Shown here one piece after another: positions 12,680 to 24,900 of a stretch of 64,000 nt of DNA. Below the pieces are notes generated by a model. That model was not told where the DNA came from. It ran no database searches and saw only the letters and a list, made by a program, of their open reading frames with translations. The number at the start of each line of letters is the position of its first letter. The first letter of the stretch is position 1. The position numbers and the translations under genes were made by a program. Source of the stretch: Paragonimus westermani (Eukaryota; Platyhelminthes; Trematoda; Plagiorchiida; Troglotrematidae); assembly GCA_008508345.1 (NCBI GenBank), contig QNGE01000120.1:126968-190967 (forward strand). Direction: 5' to 3'.

Positions 12680-13780
12680 GTTTTGACGTACGAATGCTAT
12701 CCACAGGTGTGCTGTATCGACAGAAAGATGACCCGGCATTGGAATCCTCATTCGGGTCTTCCTTAACGGACCTTTTTATCAGAAAGCTTGGACACACCAC
12801 GCTTCAATCCGTTACGGGCCAGTTCATTCGCTGTCATCGATACATGGATGATATATATATTATCACTAGCTGCGATACTGGTCAATATACAGAACTAGAT
12901 ACGTTCAGTTACACCTACCGGCTAATGAGGGAAGAACCTAGAGCCAGTTATCCTAGACGGCGAACAGACGGCACTATTCAAAGCAGTATTTACCTTAAGA
13001 ACACATGGGTAGTTCAGTCTACAAACTTTCACAGTCTCGTATCCTTCAAGTAGAGGGAAATTCTTGCACGTTTCTTGACTGACAGTACATATAAACTCTG
13101 TCAAAATTACAAGTTGAGCAGTGGGCTCAAGTTAGTAGAAAACGCGCCAGACGATAATGGCCAACCGGAATGATAAATCGGTAGAAGCATGGTCAAAACG
13201 CCACCGAAATCTGAAATAGAGTGCAAGAATGAATCCCACATTTATTCCAGTGAGGTTGACAGAAGGCAACACAGTGGGTTAGACGAAAAATACAGTCAAC
13301 CGGGCCTTCAGCAAGCTGCGTGACACAGCCGAACTCCGTATCTGATTCACTACATCCTCGATTCTCCCGTTTTACAGCAAAAGTGCACTGTCAGTTCAGA
13401 CACTATCTGCGCACATCTACTCTAACTGTTCTTATGGAGGCGGTAATACTGATCAAATATCGAGATGGCTTTCGAACCGAATCCGAGAACACCACCCACG
13501 TTGGTTGAAGAATGAGGAAACACGATCGTTCATCTGTTTGATATCGGACTTCAGATAAACACTGGCCAGGCCACCCCGACAACGCATCGGGTGCAAAATA
13601 GCCCATCAAAGCTGTCCGAGTAAGAAGGCTCTCTGTTGCCAAGGCCATCGGGATTAAGCTGTATGATCTCGTAACATGTCATCGAATATGTTTGGTTCAG
13701 GCGTTTTCTTTATCCTTGTCTCAAATCCACCGGATCCGTGGCCAGCCTGCGCAGTTACCTGACAATCATGAATTATCAAA
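12680..13780 (+). mobile_element. Penelope-like retroelement remnant 1 (reverse transcriptase to GIY-YIG region)
   Basis: Across shifting frames the translation follows the 3' half of a Penelope-like element. GSSLTDLFIRKLG (about 12755-12793) lies before the catalytic YMDDIYII (about 12841-12864), the counterpart of the YVDD motif. RRTDGTIQSSIYLKNTW (about 12957-13008) is the distal reverse-transcriptase block, and ENAPDDNGQPE follows near 13140. Further on, FTTSS and LSNRIREHHPRWLKNEE (about 13460-13515) match the end of the GIY-YIG endonuclease region. AKAIGIKLYDLVTCHRICLVQ (about 13640-13700) matches the usual C-terminal end. Many stops and frameshifts make it dead. Such elements encode a protein that copies its own RNA into DNA and nicks the target with the GIY-YIG domain. 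Confidence 0.75.
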
Positions 13781-13888
13781 CCAATTTAGCCACCACCGAT
13801 TGATTGATCGTGGATCTAGGTTGCCCACAATAAACCTGATCGATATACCGGTCTGATTCTATCGCTTCTTCCTACTTCAAGTCGTAAA

Positions 13889-14075
13889 TTACTCACATTT
13901 GAACAGAGCCTTCCCATTCAGATAGACTACCTTGTCACCTTTTTTCGAGTAACATTAGATTCGAGTTTTGCTCTTGTCTGGGCTCGTCTATAACGCATAA
14001 TACCTCCGGCCAAGTTTTCATGAGGCAACCGTGTTGACAACTGCGCCGTTCGCTTCACACTAGGCACGACCGAAC
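13889..14075 (-). repeat. SINE-B copy, minus orientation (left arm of inverted pair)
   Basis: On the minus strand this reads ACGGCGCAGTTGTCAACACG, a tRNA-like head, then GGTTGCCTCATGAAAACTTG, a central GACGAGCCCAGACAAGAGC block, and a tail ending CTGTTCAAATGTGAGTAA. It is the inverted partner of 14373-14581. Confidence 0.7.
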
Positions 14076-14372
14076 TGTAATAACTGAACGCTCGACGACT
14101 TTCATTTGTGCGTAATGATCAGGCCACCTGATTGTCTCGAAAGCACACAGTTATTCTGTGTTCACTCTAATCAATAATCACGCGATCAGGATTTCTGGGA
14201 CGGGTGGAACTTTCCAAGTTCACTAAACCTGCGAGGCGATATTTTATATTACCGATTAGCAACCAGGAAGTTAGTAAACTTCAACCTGAAATTTAGTCAC
14301 GTTTGACCGCAGCCTTCACAATAATAGATCAGTACTCACAAACGAAAGTTGTTCGGCATTCAGACACGACAA

Positions 14373-14581
14373 TTCGGTCGTGCCTAGTGTAAAGTGAATG
14401 GCGCAGTTGTCAACACGGTTGCCTCATGAAAACTTGGCCGGAGGTCTTATCTCAACCGTGGTAAGGATATGCATTAGAGACGAGCCCAGACAAGAGCGAA
14501 ACTCGAAACTAGTGCTTCTTCTCGAAAGAAGTTGACTGGGCAATTTATCTGAATGAGAAGGCTCTGTTCATTTGTGAGCGA
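14373..14581 (+). repeat. SINE-B copy, plus orientation (right arm of inverted pair)
   Basis: This carries the same blocks in the same order as the left arm: TTCGGTCGTGCCTAGTG, GGCGCAGTTGTCAACACGG, TTGCCTCATGAAAACTTGG, GACGAGCCCAGACAAGAGCG, and a CTGTTCATTTGTGAGCGA tail. Identity to the left arm is high by eye. A central insert of about 20 bases, TCAACCGTGGTAAGGATATG, is specific to this copy. Confidence 0.7.
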
Positions 14582-14995
14582 TATTAAACTTGAACCTAAC
14601 CAACTCCACGACTGCTCATCAGTAACCTCATTGTTTAATTACATCCGCTTGAATGTAAGTTACCGAAAACCTGCGCTTGCCTACATGTCTGCGTTTATAT
14701 CGCCTCCACCCTGCTGTTCTAGTTCAGAATGCTGTCCCGGGGTGTAGCCATTGTGCCCAGGAATTATGAACGACCTCGATGCAAGATAGAGCAAGGCAAC
14801 ACGTAAACGCCTACTTGTACCAAGTGAAAAGAACATATTGGCCGAACTGCTTGTTAATAGTGTTTTCTAGGGTGAACTGTTCGAGGGAATCGTGCTGGAA
14901 CAGTCAACCCCCTGAATCTCTCGGTGAACTTCATACAACACAGGAAGACTGATAGGGTAATAAGACGAAATCTGACATTTCTGGGTTTTCAGTGT
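14582..14995. other. No recognisable gene
   Basis: Unassigned sequence between SINE-B and a tRNA-like repeat. A 64-codon frame starting at 14553 overlaps the repeat and is not credible. Confidence 0.4.
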
Positions 14996-15095
14996 GGCCC
15001 GTAGCTCAGGTGATGGAGCGCCTACACATCTAAGCATTCTGCTTATGTTGTTGGTTTGAATCCAGTTGATGCCCCGGTTTTTGCATTCTTTTCCA
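14996..15095 (+). repeat. tRNA-like short repeat
   Basis: GGCCCGTAGCTCAGGTGATG (A-box-like) is followed 40 bases later by TGGTTTGAATCCAG (B-box-like), with a T-rich 3' flank. The acceptor stem does not pair well and the anticodon arm is irregular. I read it as a tRNA-derived SINE and not as a working tRNA gene. Confidence 0.5.
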
Positions 15096-15258
15096 CTAGA
15101 CTATCAAGACTAAACTTCCGATGTGCTTGCGCGCTGAAGCGATAAAAATGTGCTTTCGTACACGAAACCATAAACAGTCATACCGTAGCCCATCATTCAC
15201 ATGCAGCAATTATTGCAAATAAACAAGAACAGCCTAGCGGCCGAAATAATTTGTGTAA

Positions 15259-15492
15259 TTAAATAAAATGGACACATTTTTCAGTGTATAGATAGTTTTC
15301 TTCTTTTCTCCGGAGCTCTGCAGTGCTGCAGTGTGTTTCAGCTCGTTTGAACAGGGTTCGAATGCAGCTTCTCTTGTGGCAGACTGGGTGGTTGCTGCGG
15401 AAACTAAGGAGTTGGTCTGTGTGTGTTTCTTTCCGATAAACTGAGGTCTCCAGTGTCCCATCAGGTTTGCGGTTGATTAGTACATCTAGGAA
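15259..15492 (-). mobile_element. Penelope-like retroelement remnant 2, distal reverse-transcriptase segment
   Basis: On the minus strand an open frame of about 78 codons enters from the assembly gap. It reads FLDVLINRKPDGTLETSVYR, then HTDQLLSFRSNHPVCHKRSC and RTLFKRAETHCST, and ends with a stop after EKCVHFI. FLDV, the SVYRK block and the HKRS/RTL block are the conserved distal part of Penelope-like reverse transcriptases. It differs from remnants 1 and 3, so it is another lineage or age class. The catalytic YVDD part would lie inside the gap. The downstream GIY-YIG part is missing. Confidence 0.75.
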
Positions 15493-16058
15493 NNNNNNNN
15501 NNNNNNNNNNNNNNNNNNNNNNNNNNNNNNNNNNNNNNNNNNNNNNNNNNNNNNNNNNNNNNNNNNNNNNNNNNNNNNNNNNNNNNNNNNNNNNNNNNNN
15601 NNNNNNNNNNNNNNNNNNNNNNNNNNNNNNNNNNNNNNNNNNNNNNNNNNNNNNNNNNNNNNNNNNNNNNNNNNNNNNNNNNNNNNNNNNNNNNNNNNNN
15701 NNNNNNNNNNNNNNNNNNNNNNNNNNNNNNNNNNNNNNNNNNNNNNNNNNNNNNNNNNNNNNNNNNNNNNNNNNNNNNNNNNNNNNNNNNNNNNNNNNNN
15801 NNNNNNNNNNNNNNNNNNNNNNNNNNNNNNNNNNNNNNNNNNNNNNNNNNNNNNNNNNNNNNNNNNNNNNNNNNNNNNNNNNNNNNNNNNNNNNNNNNNN
15901 NNNNNNNNNNNNNNNNNNNNNNNNNNNNNNNNNNNNNNNNNNNNNNNNNNNNNNNNNNNNNNNNNNNNNNNNNNNNNNNNNNNNNNNNNNNNNNNNNNNN
16001 NNNNNNNNNNNNNNNNNNNNNNNNNNNNNNNNNNNNNNNNNNNNNNNNNNNNNNNNNN
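15493..16058. other. Assembly gap (566 N)
   Basis: A run of undefined bases. Long open frames that span it are artefacts of the Ns. It cuts Penelope-like remnant 2, so the true length and content are unknown. Confidence 0.99.
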
Positions 16059-16160
16059 CACCACTATTCCCAACCATCAGAGATCCGTCAACTGGACTAA
16101 CATCATTAACGTCTGCATCTACTTCCTTCTGGTCTTCGGTTCTTAAGTGTTGTGGTTAGT
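16059..16160. mobile_element. Possible edge of Penelope-like remnant 2
   Basis: The first bases after the gap, CCACTATTCCCAACCATCAG, match the stretch next to the hairpin at about 5350. This suggests that the same element continues past the gap. No domain is visible. Confidence 0.3.
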
Positions 16161-16445
16161 GAATTCAAGCACGATATTTCTTCCGTGTTGAATTTTACTA
16201 TGCTCTCAGTTCTATCAGTGAAACTGTACATGAGAGGCGTAACGCGTATCTACCGAAAGCTGAGTGGCTTGTGACCCAAATCACGTCCTCAAGCAGAAAA
16301 CAATGCTGGGTTAATGCTCCACGGTATTATCAGAGTGATAAATCCTATCTAGAAAGTTATTTCATTTGTTAGAATCACAGTGAACACACAAAGGAAATTG
16401 CCAATAAAAAGCAGCAGATAAAGACAGGGTAGGGAAATGAGCAAA

Positions 16446-16531
16446 TTCAAGGTTGGCCAACAGGCCAATGATTAGGCCGGCCTCTCCTGGGCGATCGATA
16501 GGTTTCGCAATCACTGTTGGCCAACCTTGAA
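16446..16531. repeat. Perfect 18-bp inverted repeat
   Basis: TTCAAGGTTGGCCAACAG at 16446-16463 and its exact reverse complement at 16514-16531 enclose 50 bases. It could be a hairpin or the ends of a very small terminal-inverted-repeat element. No target-site duplication is evident. Confidence 0.6.
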
Positions 16532-18599
16532 GTCCAGACCGGACAAACGATAAAGGAACGAACGGTTAGCCATAAACGATCAGTCGTCCGCCGGGCTGTG
16601 CGAGGCTGTGACTAACCTGCGAACGATGAGGTCAAAGAAAGCCACTCGAACAAATCCAACTAGCATCGTGAGTGGTAGTCCATTAACCGTGATGCAGTGG
16701 AGTTTTGACGTCTCGGAAATTTATAGAAACGGTACAAAGTGTAACACAAAGTGCGTATAACATTTGGACCTGGTTTACTTACAGATTTTCTAACAGGTAA
16801 ACTGTCAGATTGTTAAATTAAACCAGGATGTTAACTAGTCTCATGGATTCAACCTAACTACAGATATAACACTTGGCGTGGCAGTGAATTAAAACTCATA
16901 CATTGCACTTACGTCCCAACACTGTGCAGTGGATTACACCAACAAACATTTTAATAGTCACGTCAGCGAGTGCCCACTGCACCCACCTAGACACGACTCT
17001 CTAAAATGGGGGTAGTTGTTCTGTCTCGATTACATCTCTCAACTATCCCCGTATACGTTCAGGTTGTCGTGGTCCGTTAGCATTTGGGACAGCAGGCATT
17101 TGCGGAGTTTTGGGACGTCGGTATTGCACATCTATTAGACGTCTGTATTGCAGCATTGGAGTACGACCTGTTTGTTCTGAAGTAGGTGAAGAGCAATGCC
17201 AGCGGGACTTCTTGGGTAATCTTGAAATGATAGGGAATCGCGAAGAAATGACACCAAGATGATCGAAACTGGAATGGCCATGGTTAAGAGTTACTACGCT
17301 GTAGCTCGGCTGCGTTTCATTTTGTATCATATGCTTCTCTTTGTATCACATTCGTCTTCAAGTCACCCACAAATGTCCAGCCGTGAAGCAAGTATAGAGC
17401 AGAAAAGCTAAGAACCCAATGTTATTTCGACGACATACACAAAGTAACATCTATATCCACTGCGTTTGTAGGTAGAGATCTCACTTTTGCAGGTTATATA
17501 ATACTGAATTTGTTTGAGTGGATCCGATATTTTATTTTAGAAACGTTCTAGGAAATATTTTGTACATCCTAATGGGAAGACGAGGGCGTCTTATTTGCAT
17601 ACTGATAACCGAGAAAGCTATACTGTACTGGTTACACGATCACTCTCACTTCGGAGCGTAGGCTGTAATCAGTTAATGGAAATTCAGGATCATTTGTGAA
17701 TGATCGTGACGTGGAACTATCGAACACGCTTTCTGCATGTCTTGTTGCTAACAACCAACGGCCATCAACACTTGCCCAGCAAAGTTGGCTGCATGAGCAG
17801 TCCGACGCGAATCGTCTTGATTGCGCTTGACGTACGAGATCAAGGTATGGCAAGGCGAAAAAAAGGGCATTGAGTTAATAGTGTATATGACGAAGTTTTT
17901 AATTAGGAGAATGAGACAAATTTTATTAAAATGTGGATAATACCTTATTCCATGTTGACTGTTATAGTAAAACTTTAGTTTGTCTTCACTTTTTGGATAA
18001 AACAGTTTTGGAGCACCCGAAGAAATTTAAATTTCACCCTATTTGGCTGGAAGGAGTATGAGAAAATGAACTTTGAGCTCTAGTATGATTTATTGACCAG
18101 CATCTTAACCGTCATAGTAAGTACGTTTCGGTGAAGGCCCCACCATAGTATGGATTCATTCACTGTAGTTGTTGCGAGAAGTAAAGGACACATTAATTAA
18201 AAGATAGCTTACTTTCTATCGTTGAAATTCTCCAACAATCCTTGAGCGGTTACAGAAAAATTGGTCCGAATAAGGCTGCCAAAGGAGATGAATGCGGAAG
18301 CGCCATTTCGTTTGTACTTTTACACATCAGGAAAACTGACAGGCTGAAGACTTATGGTCAGAATTTCTAACTGAACAATCATCATTCACTTTGAGTAACC
18401 GGCCGGTCACGTGGTTGAACGGTCAAAACTCGAAAACAAATGATACGGTGCACCGTCAAATAGAAGGAGCATTAGTATTAAACAAGAGAGCAAGTGATTA
18501 GTTTTTCTGGCGTTTTTCGGTCGCGCCATCATTACAGAAAAGTAAACAAACTTTCACTGCAATAAATTTGAAGAAGAAAACCAGTTTTCTTCTCGATGT
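16532..18599. other. No recognisable gene
   Basis: An open frame of 95 codons at 17330-17043 (minus) is Pro/Arg-rich, with an internally repeated QYRR motif. It has no known domain and no convincing splice acceptor. A 73-codon frame at 17853-17632 (minus) is also unassigned. Confidence 0.4.
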
Positions 18600-18990
18600 A
18601 GCTGTCCAGCACATTTTACTGCATCTCAAATGGTACATAACGGCAGTCTACGAGCGTATTTAGCAAAGTTCGATGGACGTTATGAAGCCAGTCAACAGGG
18701 AAAATAAACGCGTACACACACGCACATCACTGAGTATCAGTTACCAGGTTAATCTGGTACTGTTGAACAAGCCACTTTGTACATAGATGGCTGGATTACA
18801 TTTTCTAATTGCCATAGCCTCTGTGAACCTGAGGAACTTTTGACTTTTGATGTATAAGGCATTCGGAAGGCCTTCTGCAAGTTCAAGTGAGGTCGATATG
18901 CCAACAAGTGTCGGGCGATCGATGAAGATGGTCCTTTGTGACATGTTATGTTCCGCCTGGACTGAAACATTGCAGAACCCATGAGCTCCC
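18600..18990 (+). repeat. Unclassified dispersed repeat, copy 1
   Basis: Blocks here recur in the same order at 55.86-56.77 kb: GCAGTCTACGAGC, GTTACCAGGTTAATCTGGTA, ACAAGTGTCGGGCGATCGA and TCCTTTGTGACATGTTA. Class unknown. The minus strand has two overlapping open frames of about 85 codons with no recognisable domain. Confidence 0.5.
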
Positions 18991-21900
18991 CACACACCCA
19001 AAATGGAATTTTTCAGTCCACCTGATTACGTAATTTTCTCTACGTTCTACCTGTGTAAGTGGTACGGCACTCTCACAAGAGTTCAAAGATAGTGCTGGAT
19101 TTGGCATTGAGCGGCAGTGTGAGCAATTAGAAGATCGTGGACCTGATGATGGTGGAAATGCACTTGACTGAGGAAGGCGTGTGCATTCTCTTTCGAGTGG
19201 GTAGCAACGTCATCGGCTAGCGAGGGATCTGGTAGCTTACGGAAGATGCACAATTATGTCACCAGATTTAGGGTCAGAGCAACATCAGAGATTGTCGTCA
19301 GTTCAGTCATAGAATTCTGCAAGCCTGCATGTCAGGCGGTGTATGACGGATCGTCAGAATCAACTTCGTCTTGTCCCTTTCAGGTTTGAAATCCCCCAGG
19401 AAGATTTTGCCACGAAACCACCTACCTCATCCTTGCTAAATTTTACGGATTTACTAATAGTGAGGGTGCTGGTTCGGTTACAAAATCGTTGGAACATCGA
19501 CTTGATTGCGCAATGTTTCTCCGGTTCGGAGGGCTTAGTCAGAACTAGTTGTGTGGAGACCAAAAGGGAGAGTTTAATGCGTGATGTGTGTCGCCTATAC
19601 CATCTGGAAGGTGTTCTGAATTAGGAGCTCAGCAGGGAGAGCAATGTCATACAGTGCGCACCTCACCCAGGTCGTTTATCGACGTCGCGAGGTGAGCCAT
19701 CGAACACTGATTCTCAGAGCGGCCGTTGGTCTTTTCGGTAGTGTCAGGGGTGCAGGGTGGGAGTCGTGGAAAACGGTTTTCATCCGCGACACCTGTACTG
19801 TCAGTCGACCCAGAGATTAAGGTAGGAGGCATTGAGAACGTCCTTCATCTTCAAGGGGTTCCCTGGTGCACAGCAACCAGTTGTAATGAAATTGAGCCAA
19901 GAAAAGTGTGTGGTAAGTATTTGAAAGGAACCTGGTAGTATTTGGGCTTGCTAGTACCATATGTCACACACAGGGTGCGAATAGTCGGGGGAGAATTTTG
20001 AGTGGCAGTTTATTGAGTGGTTGCCGGGTCTGTTAAAAAATTCTTATCAGACATTTCTGGTGCTTAAATTTTCTATCCGGTCAATTTGCTTACAACCGCT
20101 GTTAAGTTGGGAACTTGACCTTCCTTACCCGTACAAACAGTTTCACTCGTATGGATGTCATTGTGTAGCACTGTTACAGGGGCTCGTGAAGTATCTTTTA
20201 ATATTCACTTTTTAAAGTTTATTCAAATCTGGGCAGTCGATTTGTAGTTTGCGGCACATTTATACTGTTGATACTGACCGTCACAGTTGAGTTATGTATC
20301 CGATTATTTTACAAACCTTATTACTTACAAAAAAGTACCGTAGAAACTCCGGACGAAATTCTGTTCTGAATTCGGCAATCGTTATATTTTTGCGCGTTGT
20401 CCAAAGACGGTTCGCTCGTAACATACATCGATTTGTGTATAACCGATTATATGCTGGTAGAACTTGACGTTGGCTGGGCAGAGTGACAGAATGCGATCTA
20501 ATTCCTATATAAAAAATCTTATGTTCAGTTGATTTCAGTCACTGTATTGGAAGATTGTACAAATCATTTGCCTGAGGATGAAATTCATGAATAGCGAAGC
20601 AGTGTGCTACATCCCAGTCTGTGGAGCTGGTGGAACAACCCATGTCTACCTAGCACGTGACTGCTTTGAGGACTTGAGCGATTTCGTTTACCACTGTGCC
20701 AAATTACGTTTTGGTGAGTTGGACACGGATGATCTTGGCCTCTGGCCTAAACCAACCTCAGAGACTATGAGCAAACCATAGTGTTTTGGAGTATACAATA
20801 TTCTAAGTGCATTCGAATTCGTCGCTGCTCGATGGATAAAATGGCATCCCGGTTACGCATACAGAGTGAGAACGAATCAAACGACATTGAGTTTAAGCAG
20901 TGTGAAACTACAAACACAACTTCCGTGAACGCTCTTATTATCAAGGGAGCTCAGGTGATCTCCGAGTAACCCATGGCAAGATCAGTAAAGGGTTGGTTTG
21001 CATACGGGCTCACTGAATGCAACTAGAAATTCTGTGCATATGTGTGGACAACTTTACTGAAAAAACTTCAATACATCCGGAAATAACTTCAGAATGGGAT
21101 AGCAAGGTAACAGAGAAAAGTTGTTCTCAGTCTTCATCTGAGCGGCAGTGTAAATTGAAAAAGATATTCCAGAATTTGTTTGCACACATTCACGTGGTCA
21201 GCACACCAGTAACCAGAAGTGTGGTTACCATGAAATTAGATAGGTCAGGATTGGGACGAAAAACACTGGCGTTAAAATATTGACTTCATGGAAGCTACTC
21301 GTCTGTTCTTTTCACTTAGTGTATTCATGATTGGTCAAGGTCTATAAATCCTAACATGTCGGTGTGAGAAACAGGTGAATCATGGCTGATTGTGGTAGAA
21401 AATTTGGACACCGTGTGGAATTATGAACAATCTCTTTTTGGTTCAGACTGTCACACCAAACTTGTGGGTATTTACGGTGGGTTTTACCTAACACGTTGAA
21501 TTAAACAACTGGAATCTCTCGCAATCATCTTGATCTTGAGGCGGTTCCTAGGTGATGTCCGTCTTGCCATCGACAACCCACTCCGACTGAATACAACATC
21601 ATTCTAGTTGGGAGCTTTCTACTGCCTACTTCGAAAATACCTTGTAACTGATAGAATGAGGGTGTTCCATGATACTCACTTGTTCAGACCGACACTCCAC
21701 AAAGACAGATTTAGTCTGTGGTCGTGTTCATTCGGGACAGCCAGTCAACCTGAGATGTGAGCTGTTAGCCCTACTGGCCAAACTGTATAATACCGCACTG
21801 GGTCAAACTATACTGGTTGTCGAATAGAAATCATCATCATCATCATAGGCGTCGACAGACTGTTCACAGTGTGCAGAACGAGTGACCTCCAAAAATTGAT

Positions 21901-24900
21901 GGAAGTGCAGTGTCACTTCATCAGTGATACGCGCAGTGGAATTCATCTCATTATTTCATCACGAAGACTAAATGAGATGTAATATTGGAATGCATGTGTG
22001 ACCGTGGGGAAGGTTGAGCAGTATTTCCGTCTCATTAAATATGGGACGGCTAGATTGAATTTACGCATTTCACGAAGTCATGGTTCACAAATCAATCATG
22101 TTAATAGAAGCATCAAGAATGACATTGTTTTACTGTATGCTAAACATAATACGGTATTATAATATCTATACTGTCTTCTGCATGATCAGTTGTCTTCCTT
22201 TAATTTGTCCTCAATTTCATTGGGTGATTCGGAGAAAACGTGAAGTAGCTAGTGTGGTGCAATAACCTTATTCGCCCTGCTGTGATACTCCAAAATTTAT
22301 TAATTCGACCACCGGTAATACGCACACTGCTGGTGATGGAACAATGATAAGTCGGTTGCTTGTACTAATCGGCCTAGACAAACAGGAAAAAGGGCATGAA
22401 ATACATGATGAAGAATTCACGTAACATAAATAGTCTCAGTTTGGTTATCGAAACTTAGGCGTACAGTTAGATGCATATTCCGAGATTTTTATTGGTCAAC
22501 GTCCCACTCACTTTCACTCATCAAGTAGGGATAGTCTGAATGGGGATCTCATAAGCAGAGGCTGAATAAAAGTAGGTTGTAAAAAATCTTCTAAAAGAGA
22601 AATTGTAATACACTGTTCTATGCAGAATTTGCATTAATTATCAATAGTCTCTAATTTCTTTGGCGCACTGGGTTGATCCGTAATGGGGGATTTAATAAAC
22701 AATACAAGACACGAAATCTTGGATTTAAATTTAACGATGGAATACTGTTGTTCCTATGAGAGCAATACGTAGAAGATTCACGACTTGAAGGTCTTCCGGG
22801 TGTAACTCACTGTTCTTCACTCATAAAGCCCAACAGATTAACATTTGCTAGGTATAAGGTACTTTATCGATTATCCAAAATTTCGTTAGTAAATTTTTGG
22901 GAATCATTTGAAATTGACACCGTTATCATCTAATTTAACGGAAAATCGTCTAGTATTCCGTGAAGAAGAGCTGATGGCCAGGTCAGCCAAAGAAAACTGT
23001 TCAATATCTACCGAAAGTTACATTTTGGTTACATCTGCTAATTGTGCTTCCTAATCCGTGTGCTATATCTGGTTCTGATACACTGCTGCAATTATTCCGC
23101 TTCTGAAAATTCATGTAGACCAAACCATCAGAAATGTGTTCATAGTTATAGTAACTTTTCTACGTTCACTGACTCAGATTGTTCTGGCTTTCCATTGTAA
23201 CATCTGCAGCTCAATCTGGTCGTAATTTCCAATCCAAAGATTAGTTGTCTAACTAGCATGTGGGTTGAAAAAATTACTAATGAAATTTAGCTGCGTTTTA
23301 CCAGGCAAACTGCTGTGACGAGGAAATAAACTTTGCTTCTGACTGTGTGGTGGATTGTGTTAACGGAACTATTGAAAGTACGTTACTGTAGAGGCTTTGG
23401 GCAGTGACACACGATAACTTTTTCAACAGTGGTCCAACTTCTTTAAGTTGTCTATCGACAGCCAACAGATCACTAGAATGAATGTGATGAAGTACGGTCA
23501 GTCAGGTTGGACAATGAAATATATTGAGATGTGATGGATATGCGACAAATTTATTCAGTGAATCGACCAAATCAAGACAGATACTGCTTCATTGAGATGA
23601 ATGGCAACCACGTTCAACTGTGAGAATTGTAAGCTGTTAACGTGGTATCGTACTTCCGTGATGAGGCGTATGACGTGTACGGTCATGCGGTCCGTGTCCC
23701 TATTTCGAACACAACTAAAGCGCACTTTTGAGCTATAGGCGGATTGGTAAGCTGACCTCCATAACTGTGCAATCGGGTGCTTATGAGAAATTAATTAATT
23801 AATTAATTAATTAGTAGAAGTTAATTATTAGTATACTGATGTGCAATACGGCTGGTAATAGTTCAGTTTAAGGACTTAAGGCACTGTCAAAGTGGAACAG
23901 ACCCTAACGGTCCAGGGTAGGCAAGTCCTCAACTGATAATGGTGCACAGACCAGTAAAACAGACATGAAGACCAGCTAGTTCTATGATCCAAAACCCCGT
24001 GCCATTGGCTCAAATCATCGTTAACCGAAGCAATTCAGGAACATAATTATATATTTCCGTTTCACTAATTCACCTTTAGGTCAATGCAACCTTACGGCGC
24101 GGTGATCAAAATCTGTACACAATGTAGAGTAGACGAACGAACTCTATGCGGTGATCTGACTGGCCCATCACAATGTGCGTGCATTCTGGCTAATCTAAGC
24201 ATGCCACCTATCGTCGTCATCATAAAATTGAAGCCAGAGCGAACTTGAGTACGAAAGAAACTTTTGGTCTGCCTGGTAATACGCGAGTTAGACGAACACC
24301 TGTATTTACACCGTTGTTGTGTTCTCTGCCGATTGACCTTTTGGAACTCACTAGGCGCGCGATAGACCACTTGAGAGAAATGACTAGTGTTCACTGTGTT
24401 CACTTTCAGCAAGGTGAGTGAGGACAGCGCTGCTGCCTGACGTGCTTCAACATGCCTTAACCGATGTTCATATTACACTCACATTTGTTAAGAGAGCTGT
24501 CGAGACCAGCGACTCAACAGGAACCAGTAAAAGTGTTCATCCACAAACGTCTGTTTGTCATGGAACCGATTGAGCGGAGTTTTGGTGGAATCAGTTCGTA
24601 GCTGAACGTTGAAATGTATCAGTTTGACTGAGTGGCTGTTTGTTAGTTGACGATCGTCAACTTGAACTTAGGCACGAAACGAAATCCCCTGTGTTCATTT
24701 CGATTAAGGTTTTACCGGCCTTCTTCTGAAATGGTGAAGATTACTGAGAAACCGCCCTTGGCTAGAGTATATACTAGATATGCCGGCTTGCCAGTGGGCG
24801 TATTGACTGCACAATTTTTCTGCTCGTTTGTTTGGACACCACACCAGAATTGTTTTGTTTTAAAGGCACAAGAGTGTGAAAGTTTGCGCACTCGTCTACC

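Noticed and set aside
14996..15095. Candidate tRNA gene
   Set aside because: It has both promoter boxes, but the acceptor stem and anticodon arm do not fold properly. It is kept as a tRNA-derived repeat.
15259..16159. Long open frames of 195-272 codons across the N run
   Set aside because: They are open only because undefined bases contain no stops. Only the part at 15259-15492 (minus) is real sequence with homology.
17043..17330. Pro/Arg-rich minus-strand frame with repeated QYRR
   Set aside because: No recognised domain, no convincing acceptor at its start, and no neighbouring exon. It is left as unassigned sequence.
20578..20781. Plus-strand frame of 67 codons after a TTTCAG, looking exon-like
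   Set aside because: One possible acceptor, but a stop without a family match and no partner exons. Too weak to call.
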